Below are positions 27,057 through 36,015 of a stretch of 64,000 bases of DNA, piece by piece. The stretch is taken from NCBI RefSeq assembly GCF_023016045.1, contig NZ_JALKAP010000006.1, forward strand, positions 236,223 through 300,222. Direction: 5' to 3'. The translations under genes were made by a program, and so were the position numbers. The notes below the pieces were generated by a model, which searched no databases, was not told the origin of the DNA, and saw only the letters and a program-made list of their open reading frames with translations. Source of the DNA: Marinobacter sp. S6332 (GTDB lineage Bacteria > Pseudomonadota > Gammaproteobacteria > Pseudomonadales > Oleiphilaceae). Position 1 is the first letter of the stretch; each line of letters begins with the position of its first letter.

Positions 27057-28109
27057 CTAAGGGGAAGCACGGAACTGTTTCCGGTGTTCCCCCGGGCTAA
27101 TTTCAAACCAGCGGCGGTATGCCTTGTGCAATGCCGCTGGGTTGGAGAACCCGAGTAGCCAGGCAATTTCAGACAGCGACGTTTCTGTTTCCCGAATATA
27201 GTCCCGCGCCAACTGCTTTCTGGTATCGTCCATCAGTTCTCTAAAACCTGTGTTTTCAGAGGCGAGCTGTCGTTGTAGTGTCCAAGGCGTAACTCCAAGT
27301 TTTGACGCAATCGTCTCAAGGCTCGGTGTTTCTCCTCGAAACAGAGGCGTTAGTAAGCTCTTTACCCTGTCCCCGGTTGTCCACCCTCGTTGAATATCGC
27401 GCAATTCCGTTTCACACAATAGCAGCAGCTTCTCGTGCATGGCCGGTTGTGCCTGCAGGGTTGTCTGGCTCCAAATATCTTGACGTACCGCTATGCTATT
27501 TGTGGCTGCCCCAAACTGAACCGGGCATCGAAACCAGGCTTCATAAAGCTCATCCATGCCGGTAGAAGGGTATTCAATGCAGACTTTCTCCAGCACATCC
27601 CATTGCCCGCTCACGGTTCGCAGAAACTGAGTCCAGGCACTTAACACCGAGTCCACAACAAAATAGTTAAATGCGTTGTAGGGTTGAATGGAGTAAAACT
27701 GAACGAGTCGTTTTTCTGGTGCTGTCGTGGGTGTTCCGCGGCTATTCCGGCTGGTCAGCAGGGAATAGTGAATAAGTGTTTGTATAGCGTTGCCCGCGGT
27801 ACTGGCGCACTCACCTGCAATGCCCGGCAATCCCACATCTACAGGTCTGGTCAAGGCACCAATGCGCAGCCCCAGTGTGGCGTTGCCGCAGGCCTGAATC
27901 GCTGCATGCCCAAGTCTCATAAAGCGCGGAATGCTGATTCGAGCCTCAGCGGACGTAAGAGTTTGTGGGCTGAGCTGAAAGTGGCGAGCCAGTTCCTGTG
28001 CGTTTACGCCTTCGGCTTCAGCAGCCCGGAGCAATACCGAAATGTGGAGCACGCTGATGTCGCCGAGCGGGTGACGGTTTGAAAAGGGCTGAAGATGTGT
28101 TGGTTTCAT
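27057..28109 (-). CDS. AraC-family transcriptional regulator
   Basis: The 350-residue protein has an Arabinose_bd-type N-terminal domain (FMRLGHAAIQACGNATLGLRIG, then ALTRPVDVGLPG) and a C-terminal AraC HTH pair (TIASKLGVTPWTLQRQLASENTGFRELMDDTRKQLA, then SLSEIAWLLGFSNPAALHKAYRRWFEISPGEHRK). It diverges from the FadH-like reductase across about 150 bp and is the probable regulator of that gene. Effectors of this group are often fatty acids or related molecules; that is an inference. Confidence 0.88.
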   Translation of the reverse strand: MKPTHLQPFSNRHPLGDISVLHISVLLRAAEAEGVNAQELARHFQLSPQTLTSAEARISIPRFMRLGHAAIQACGNATLGLRIGALTRPVDVGLPGIAGECASTAGNAIQTLIHYSLLTSRNSRGTPTTAPEKRLVQFYSIQPYNAFNYFVVDSVLSAWTQFLRTVSGQWDVLEKVCIEYPSTGMDELYEAWFRCPVQFGAATNSIAVRQDIWSQTTLQAQPAMHEKLLLLCETELRDIQRGWTTGDRVKSLLTPLFRGETPSLETIASKLGVTPWTLQRQLASENTGFRELMDDTRKQLARDYIRETETSLSEIAWLLGFSNPAALHKAYRRWFEISPGEHRKQFRASP

Positions 28110-28193
28110 GTCGATTCGTCACGCGCTGTTTCCTGAGGATAATATATTGTTGTTCAGGGATATTGTTGAACGCAACCTGCATGGGTACTTTAG

Positions 28194-30326
<2,133 letters not shown>

Positions 30327-30361
30327 TCACAAAACATTGCAGTTTTTTCCTATGCATCGGA

Positions 30362-30408
30362 GACTCTCTGACTAGACTATAAATTCTTAGTCTGCCAGAG
30401 AGTCTTTT
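30362..30408 (+). terminator. Intrinsic terminator after fadH
   Basis: GACTCTCTG (30362-30370) pairs with CAGAGAGTC (30396-30404), with an inner AGACTA/TAGTCT stem, followed by TTTTGATTT. This separates fadH from the coiled-coil gene, whose GGGGAG ribosome site begins a few bases downstream. Confidence 0.7.
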
Positions 30409-30425
30409 GATTTGGGGAGTCTGTA

Positions 30426-31676
30426 ATGGTATCTGCCGGTCAGGCAACCGATGATTATTCGGCCGTATTCTTTATCGAAGGTAACCAGGTGGCCCGGCAG
30501 ATGCGTGCCAGCGAGTTTGGTGCCTTCCTTGATGGCTATGTTGGACTGTCCGACCTTGCTGAAACCGATGTGAAAGCCGTTCTGGTGGACCTAAGTAGTG
30601 ATCTTCTCGTGCGCGCCCTTGTGTTTTTCCGTATCTGGTTTGATGAGGAAGGCAGGGCAGACAGCAACTGGAGTGTGCCCATCGAAGAGCTTGCTCGCAT
30701 GGGTGCAAAAGGGCCGGATATGGGGGGCGGCGCTATTCGCCTCGTATGTCGCAGCCTGTGCCCAAAGCCCAGTTACGCCTCTGAATTGTGGGACCCGGAC
30801 ATGACGCCGGGAAACAACCACTTTCAACTTATCCGCAAAACTGTCAGCGCCAATGCGTTGAAATTCCGCCACGTGCCTCCCGAAGAAGAAAATATCCCGG
30901 TACTACGAGCCGGAGAGAACGAGCCCGCCCCGGATGACGAATCGCGCATTGGCGCTGACCGAGCCCGCTTGGCTCAATTAATTCGCGAACAGCGCTTGCG
31001 CATTAAAACCCTACAGAGTGTGCATCGGGATGTGCTTTCCGATGTTCAGCGAGAGCACCGGCTTGAGCTTAAAACACTGCGCACTCAGGTTGATGATTTG
31101 GAGCAGAAGTACGAGCGGCAACGTCACAGCAACGAACAATTAAAGCAACGCTTGGCTGAGCGTAACCAACAATACCTGAGCATGCAGGAGCAAGTTGAGT
31201 CCAACGGCGCGGGAAAAGACCGGGAAGATGCCAAGGCCATTGCCGAATTGGTCCTGCTCCGCGAACAGCTAGATCGCAAGCAGCGTGAGCTGGAATACAG
31301 AGATGAAAAGCTTGTTGCTCTGGAGCAGGAAGTGCATGAGCTTCGAAGCCGGGAACCGGCAGAAAATACGGTGATGGGCCACCTAAAAGCGGAGTCCGTA
31401 TTTTTAGTGGCCTACCGTGCGGGTGTGGGGCATTTGACGCTGCCCTACGAAGATATTGAAACCTACTTTAGCAACCCGACAGCCTACGCTGCTGAGCGCT
31501 GTGGTATGAATGAACCAGCGTATCTGCAGTGGCTTGCCCATTACGAGAACCCGGTTTGCCAGCATTGTATCGAGAACGAAGAACCCTGCGGCGAGCCGCT
31601 GTTGCGGGTCAGCCAACCCGGGGACTTTCGGCCGGGAATCGACAATCGTTGTGAGAACCATCAGCCTTCAAAATAA
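30426..31676 (+). CDS. Conserved coiled-coil protein of unknown function with C-terminal cysteines
   Basis: I do not recognise a named family. The 416-residue protein has a folded N-terminal part (about 1-150), a long heptad-rich coiled coil (about 175-315, rich in E, Q, R, L) and a C-terminal part (about 320-416) with a CQHC motif and two more cysteines (E-E-P-C-G and N-R-C-E-N-H), which could hold a metal. It has no signal peptide or membrane helix, so it is probably cytoplasmic. Clean RBS and codon use like its neighbours make it a real gene. It lies between fadH and nadK, a position occupied by uncharacterised genes in Pseudomonas too. Confidence 0.85.
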   Translation: MVSAGQATDDYSAVFFIEGNQVARQMRASEFGAFLDGYVGLSDLAETDVKAVLVDLSSDLLVRALVFFRIWFDEEGRADSNWSVPIEELARMGAKGPDMGGGAIRLVCRSLCPKPSYASELWDPDMTPGNNHFQLIRKTVSANALKFRHVPPEEENIPVLRAGENEPAPDDESRIGADRARLAQLIREQRLRIKTLQSVHRDVLSDVQREHRLELKTLRTQVDDLEQKYERQRHSNEQLKQRLAERNQQYLSMQEQVESNGAGKDREDAKAIAELVLLREQLDRKQRELEYRDEKLVALEQEVHELRSREPAENTVMGHLKAESVFLVAYRAGVGHLTLPYEDIETYFSNPTAYAAERCGMNEPAYLQWLAHYENPVCQHCIENEEPCGEPLLRVSQPGDFRPGIDNRCENHQPSK

Positions 31677-31807
31677 TGCCCCACCTATTGCGTATGCCAG
31701 AACTCTTTTCAGTATCCGGGTGACTTTGGGTAGACTGTAGCTCAGATAGTTATGGGTGAGAGCGGGCTTGGTTGTTTAAACCGTATTCCGACATTACAGG
31801 AAGCTTC

Positions 31808-32692
31808 ATGGATCAATTTAGAAATATAGGCGTTATTGGCCGCATGGGCAGCGTGAAGGTTGTCGAGTCTCTGCGCCAATTAAAACAATATCTGGTCGCC
31901 AACCACTATCACGTTATCCTTGAGGAAGACACTGCCAGCATGCTGCCCGGCCACGGTTTGCAGGTTGCCAGTAAAAAGCTCCTTGGGGAAATATGCGATC
32001 TGGTTATTGTGGTAGGAGGTGATGGAAGTTTATTGGGCGCGGCTCGGGAACTGGCCAAGTCCAAAATTCCATTGCTCGGTGTAAACCGGGGACGGCTGGG
32101 TTTTCTAACCGATATTTCACCCGGTGATTTGGAAGAGCGCCTTGGTAAGGTACTTGAGGGTGAATACATTGAAGAAACTCGGTTTTTGCTCGACGGTAAT
32201 GTAGAGCGCAACGGACAACCGTTGGGTTTTGGTACCGCTTTGAACGACGTGGTGCTACACCCGGGCAAATCTACCCGCATGATTGGGTTTGATCTCTATG
32301 TTGATGGCCACTTCGTTTACAGCCAACGCTCGGATGGCCTGATTGTCTCGACCCCCACCGGCTCTACTGCTTACTCGCTGTCTGCGGGTGGCCCCATAAT
32401 GCACCCTAAGCTGGATGCCATTGTTTTAGTACCCATGTTCCCGCACACCCTTAGTAGCCGCCCAATTGTGGTGGATGGAAAGAGCGAGATAAAGCTAGTT
32501 ATCGGGGAAACCAACGAAACCTACCCGCAAATTAGCTTTGATGGCCAGATGAACATTGCCTGCGCGCCGGGCGACATCATCCGCATCGCCAAAAAGCCCT
32601 TCAAAATTCGGCTGATTCATCCCACAGACCACAATTTCTATGCCACCTGCCGCGATAAACTTGGTTGGGCAAATGAAATAGCAGCGAGTTGA
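31808..32692 (+). CDS. nadK: NAD kinase
   Basis: NadK phosphorylates NAD to NADP and so sets the NADPH pool. The 294 residues have the family's GGDGS motif at 70-74 (IVVGGDGSLLG), the ALNDVVLH segment, the TPTGSTAYSLSAGGPI motif (about 180-195) and the FPHTLSSRPIV stretch. ATG 31808, preceded by AGGAAG, is preferred to an in-frame start 12 codons upstream because the family begins at FRNIGVIGR. The stop is followed two bases later by the phosphoesterase start, so the two are probably coupled. Confidence 0.97.
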   Translation: MDQFRNIGVIGRMGSVKVVESLRQLKQYLVANHYHVILEEDTASMLPGHGLQVASKKLLGEICDLVIVVGGDGSLLGAARELAKSKIPLLGVNRGRLGFLTDISPGDLEERLGKVLEGEYIEETRFLLDGNVERNGQPLGFGTALNDVVLHPGKSTRMIGFDLYVDGHFVYSQRSDGLIVSTPTGSTAYSLSAGGPIMHPKLDAIVLVPMFPHTLSSRPIVVDGKSEIKLVIGETNETYPQISFDGQMNIACAPGDIIRIAKKPFKIRLIHPTDHNFYATCRDKLGWANEIAAS

Positions 32693-32694
32693 AC

Positions 32695-33714
32695 ATGGCT
32701 GGAAATAATCATACTGCAAGTCGTGGTTACGACATCATCGGCGATATTCACGGTTGTGCGCATACTCTCGCGATGCTGCTGGAGCAGATGGGATACAGCA
32801 AGGTAAACGGTGTTTACCAGCATCGCCAGCGTCAGGCTGTGTTCATCGGCGATATTATTGATCGCGGCCCGAGAATTCGTGAAGCCCTGCATTTGGTTAG
32901 GGATATGGTTGAACGCGGTTCCGCCCGGATTGTCATGGGAAACCACGAATATAATGCTCTGGGTTACTGCACCCGGGCTCGGGCGGGCAGCGATAAAACC
33001 TGGCTGCGTGAGCACAACCCGAGGCACGACCGATTGATTCGGGAAACTCTGGATCAGTTCGACGCTTACCCCCATGAATGGAACGATTTCCTCGAGTGGT
33101 TTTACACGATTCCTTTATTCATCGAGGAGGATGATTTCCGTGCGGTGCATGCCTGTTGGGATGACGAACTCATTCAGAAGTTCAAGCAAGTACAAGGCGG
33201 CGCCTGCATTGATGAGGATTTTCTTCACGCGTCTGCAGCAATCGATTCGTTTGCCGGTCAGGTTATGGACACCTTGTTGCGTGGAACGGATTTGCGCCTC
33301 CCTCCGGGTATGAAAATAACGGGTCGAGACGGCTACGTTCGAGAGTTCTTCCGCACCAAGTTCTGGGCCGATAATCCTCGTACTTATGCGGATGTTGTGT
33401 TTCAGCCAGATCCTTTGCCGCCAGAGGTGGCAAACCGCGAACTCACCGAGGACGAGCGCAAGCAGTTAATCAGCTATCCGCTGGACGCGCCACCGGTGTT
33501 TGTGGGGCATTACTGGATGGACAGCGAGCCTGCTCCGTTAAAATCCAACGTCGCATGCATTGATTTTAGCGCAGTAAAATACGGCCGACTGGTAGCCTAC
33601 CGAATGGATGGCGAGCGAGAGCTTTCCCGCGACAAGTTCGTATGGGTTAACGTTGCTCGGGATCATCAAGACTCCCCGGATTATCCCACCAGTGAGGACA
33701 GTGTCGCGCGCTAA
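32695..33714 (+). CDS. Metallophosphoesterase (PrpE/ApaH-like superfamily)
   Basis: The protein of about 339 residues has the calcineurin-type metal motifs in order: DIIGDIHGC (about 13-21), FIGDIIDRGP (about 44-53) and VMGNHEYNA (about 76-84), plus later histidines including VGHYWM. These bind a dinuclear metal centre that hydrolyses phosphate esters. Substrate could be a diadenosine polyphosphate, a nucleotide or a phosphoprotein. ATG 32695 begins two bases after the nadK stop. Conserved next to nadK in Pseudomonas relatives, which may hint at a nucleotide substrate. Confidence 0.88.
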   Translation: MAGNNHTASRGYDIIGDIHGCAHTLAMLLEQMGYSKVNGVYQHRQRQAVFIGDIIDRGPRIREALHLVRDMVERGSARIVMGNHEYNALGYCTRARAGSDKTWLREHNPRHDRLIRETLDQFDAYPHEWNDFLEWFYTIPLFIEEDDFRAVHACWDDELIQKFKQVQGGACIDEDFLHASAAIDSFAGQVMDTLLRGTDLRLPPGMKITGRDGYVREFFRTKFWADNPRTYADVVFQPDPLPPEVANRELTEDERKQLISYPLDAPPVFVGHYWMDSEPAPLKSNVACIDFSAVKYGRLVAYRMDGERELSRDKFVWVNVARDHQDSPDYPTSEDSVAR

Positions 33715-33773
33715 ATGCTAAGCAATAGTAGCGTGCGTCATTAATCTGAACATCCCGCGAGGCAAGGTAGATT

Positions 33774-34637
33774 GTGTACCGAGTAAAGCAGTTGGATATC
33801 AGTGTAGATCTTGGCGGATTCAGCCAGTGGTTGAGAAGCCAAGGGGTTCCTCACAGAATCAGTGAAGAGGGCGGGTTTCAGGTATTGTGGCTGGAACATT
33901 CCGAGCATGCCGAGCCAGTTCTGGAGGCACTTGAGCGATTCCTCGCCGAGCCAGGTATTCGGCAGGCGGTTGAGCAACAGAATCACTCGCCGGTATTTGT
34001 GGCTGGGCGTTGGCAGCCCTCTCCGCGCCACGCACCTCTGGTGTTGGGGATCATTGCGCTTGGCCTGCTGATGGCCTGGTTTACAGGTCTTGGTAGTAAT
34101 CGGCTCACCGGCAATTTGCTCATTGTCGACCCTAGGATTTACGACTGGGGCACTATTACCGCCCGCATCGATGCGCTTACCGCAACGCTTGCTAGCGGCC
34201 AGATCTGGCGGCTTTTTACCCCTGACTTCCTGCACTTCAGTTGGACTCACATAATTTTCAATTCCGTGATGCTATGGTTTCTAGGGAGTCAGATTGAGTG
34301 GTTTGATGGTCGTAGCCGGTTGGTATTACTTTTTATAGTTACCAGCCTTCTCTCCAATGGCTTGCAGTACATTGTTTCGGGGCCGTTTTTTGGCGGCCTT
34401 TCGGGCGTTGTTTATGGCATTCTTGGCTATTGCTGGCTAAGCCAGCGAGCTGTACCGAGGTTCCAGTTCCCGCCTGCGCTAGTAACCTTTGCTGTGGTGT
34501 GGATGGTCATTGGCTTCACCCCTTTGCCCGAAATGCTGGGGCTGGGGCGAATGGCAAATGAAGCGCATTTGGGCGGGTTTGTTGCCGGCTTGGCTGTAGC
34601 CGCTATTTTGCCGCCGCGTAAAAAACGGCAGGCATAA
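33774..34637 (+). CDS. Rhomboid-family intramembrane serine protease (GlpG-like)
   Basis: This 287-residue inner-membrane protease cleaves within membrane segments. The N-terminal 80 residues form a small soluble domain like that of GlpG. Six hydrophobic helices follow. Catalytic S210 lies in FFGGLSGVVYG and H265 in NEAHLGGFVAG; the HxxxxHxxxN motif is present at H154/H159/N163. It starts at GTG 33774. It is the last plus-strand gene before the small-RNA locus on the other strand, and the hairpin just after its stop belongs to that RNA, not to this gene. Confidence 0.92.
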   Translation: MYRVKQLDISVDLGGFSQWLRSQGVPHRISEEGGFQVLWLEHSEHAEPVLEALERFLAEPGIRQAVEQQNHSPVFVAGRWQPSPRHAPLVLGIIALGLLMAWFTGLGSNRLTGNLLIVDPRIYDWGTITARIDALTATLASGQIWRLFTPDFLHFSWTHIIFNSVMLWFLGSQIEWFDGRSRLVLLFIVTSLLSNGLQYIVSGPFFGGLSGVVYGILGYCWLSQRAVPRFQFPPALVTFAVVWMVIGFTPLPEMLGLGRMANEAHLGGFVAGLAVAAILPPRKKRQA

Positions 34638-34721
34638 AAAAACCCCACCAGAGGTGGGGTATAAAAGAAGCAAATTGCTCCTGATGAGAGAGACCAAATG
34701 ATACGACCGTCGTCATTTGGT
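34635..34721 (-). ncRNA. Candidate Fur-repressed small RNA (RyhB/PrrF class)
   Basis: The minus strand holds a complete small-RNA gene of about 87 bases. It begins near 34721 with a 5' stem-loop: ACCAAATGA (34721-34713) pairs perfectly with TCATTTGGT (34701-34693), extended by CGA/TCG. An unpaired pyrimidine-rich middle follows (34692-34661, with CTCTCTCATCAGGAGC), then an intrinsic terminator with seven T. A Fur box overlaps the -10. In size, control and three-part layout it matches Hfq-dependent iron-sparing RNAs such as RyhB and PrrF. The middle segment would pair with mRNAs of iron-using proteins. It has no plausible open frame. Expression is inferred, not shown. Confidence 0.8.
34642..34660 (-). 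terminator. Intrinsic terminator of the small RNA
   Basis: ACCCCACC and GGTGGGGT form a perfect 8-bp G/C-rich stem with a 3-base loop. The T-run follows only when read on the minus strand (A-run at 34635-34641 on plus); on the plus strand the stem is followed by ATAAAAG. It therefore ends a minus-strand transcript. Confidence 0.88.
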
Positions 34722-34723
34722 AG

Positions 34724-34742
34724 AGCAATGATAATCATTATC
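34724..34742. promoter_or_regulatory. Fur box
   Basis: The 19 bases match the consensus GATAATGATAATCATTATC at 16 of 19 positions, with all mismatches in the first three bases. It covers the -10 region of the minus-strand small RNA, so Fur with iron should block transcription. It is also about 60 bp upstream of yeaC on the other strand. Confidence 0.85.
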
Positions 34743-34757
34743 GTTTATATCTGTCAA
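34728..34757 (-). promoter_or_regulatory. Promoter of the small RNA
   Basis: Read on the minus strand, a perfect -35 TTGACA (34757-34752) is followed after 17-18 bp by TTATCAT (-10, 34734-34728). The predicted start is about 34721, exactly where the 5' stem-loop begins. Confidence 0.75.
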
Positions 34758-34801
34758 ACGATTCCTCTATTTTTTTATGAAGGTTTGTTCAGGAGAACCG
34801 G

Positions 34802-35095
34802 ATGACCTACGAAGAGTTAATCAAGCGGCTGGACCCCAACGTTTACCAGAGCCTGCGCCAGTCCATTGAACTTGGAAAATGGCCCGATGGCCGGAAGCTC
34901 ACGCCGCAGCAGCGTGAAATAAGTCTGGAAGCGGTTATCTACTACGAGAACCTGCATGGTATTCCGGAGCAGGAGCGCGTGGGCTATCTTGATCGAGGCA
35001 GTAAAGCTGGCACCGCATGTGACCCGAGCGTGCAACGCAATCAGTCGGGCGGTAACACTATTGATCCTGACCAGTTTGTTGAGGTTAAGTCTTGA
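34802..35095 (+). CDS. yeaC: YeaC-like DUF1315 protein
   Basis: This small 97-residue cytoplasmic protein of the DUF1315 family has no known function. The family pattern is visible: YEELIKRLDPNVYQSLRQSIELGKWPDGRKLT, then EISLEAVIYYE and PEQERVGYLDRG. AGGAGA at 34791-34796 supports the ATG. Its stop overlaps the next gene's TTG start, so it is translationally coupled to the DUF2797 gene; the same pair lies before pepN in Pseudomonas. The Fur-box small-RNA promoter lies just upstream on the opposite strand. Confidence 0.87.
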   Translation: MTYEELIKRLDPNVYQSLRQSIELGKWPDGRKLTPQQREISLEAVIYYENLHGIPEQERVGYLDRGSKAGTACDPSVQRNQSGGNTIDPDQFVEVKS

Positions 35096-35931
35096 GCAAT
35101 CTTGCAGACGTAACTGGGCGACTCAGGAAAATGCCTGCCGAAACTGCCGACCCGGTATCTTACGCGTTGGCAGTGGGCGATGTTCGGGTGCCACTGAATG
35201 ATCTCATTGGCAAACCCATACGCTTCGATTATGAAGGCGTAATCCGGTGTATCAACTGTGATCGAACAACGAAAAAGAGCTTCAATCAAGGTTTCTGTTA
35301 CCCCTGTTTCCGCAAGTTGGCGGCATGTGACAGCTGTATAATGAGCCCGGAAAAGTGTCATTATCACTTGGGTACTTGCCGTGAGCCTGAGTGGGGCGAA
35401 ACCCACTGCATGATCGAGCATGTAGTGTATCTGGCCAACTCGTCTGGCCTAAAAGTGGGTATTACTCGCGGTTCTCAGGTGCCAACGCGCTGGATTGATC
35501 AGGGTGCAGTGGATGCTATTCCCATGATGAGGGTGGCTACTCGCTACCTTTCCGGTCTTGTTGAAGTGGCCTGTAAAGCGCACGTTGCGGATCGCACAAA
35601 CTGGCGCGCTATGCTCAAGGGCGATGTGCCGCAGTTGGATCTTGTGCAAGAGCGCCAGAGAATTTTGTCCCTCATTGCGGATGATGTCGCTGCGCTGCGT
35701 GAAGAACATGGGCAAGATGCTATCCGCGAGGTGGACGAGCAAGGGCTTGACCTGAGCTACCCTGTACACATTTGGCCAGAGAAAATTAAAACCCACAATT
35801 TGGATAAAACGCCGGAAGTAGAAGGGGTCCTTGAGGGTATTAAGGGGCAATATCTAATACTCGACACCGGTGTGATCAATATTCGCAAGTTTACCGGTTA
35901 CGAAGTTCGTTTCCGGGTGATGGGTGCTTAA
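35092..35931 (+). CDS. DUF2797 zinc-ribbon protein with possible GIY-YIG-like core
   Basis: The 279-residue protein belongs to DUF2797, function unknown. An N-terminal cysteine-rich part (about 55-110) has three CxxC pairs (CINC, CYPC, CDSC) and further Cys/His, so it should bind zinc. The middle part reads VVYLANSSGLKVGITRG, TRWIDQGA, then LVEV and RTNW. The order of these short motifs resembles the GIY, YIG, R, E and N elements of the GIY-YIG nuclease fold, which is my own inference. Translation starts at TTG 35092, overlapping the yeaC stop, with GAGG at 35081-35084. Codon use is like its neighbours. Confidence 0.83.
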   Translation: MSNLADVTGRLRKMPAETADPVSYALAVGDVRVPLNDLIGKPIRFDYEGVIRCINCDRTTKKSFNQGFCYPCFRKLAACDSCIMSPEKCHYHLGTCREPEWGETHCMIEHVVYLANSSGLKVGITRGSQVPTRWIDQGAVDAIPMMRVATRYLSGLVEVACKAHVADRTNWRAMLKGDVPQLDLVQERQRILSLIADDVAALREEHGQDAIREVDEQGLDLSYPVHIWPEKIKTHNLDKTPEVEGVLEGIKGQYLILDTGVINIRKFTGYEVRFRVMGA

Positions 35932-36015
35932 TAAGCCATCCATTCCTGGCCTTTTTTATGAAGCCTGAGTGCCTGCTTTGAGTAGGTGTCAGGCTGAGAA
36001 ATCTGGAGACAATAA

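Noticed and set aside
34638..34664. Hairpin as the terminator of the rhomboid gene
   Set aside because: The T-run is on the minus-strand side only; on the plus strand the stem is followed by ATAAAAG, so it belongs to the small RNA.
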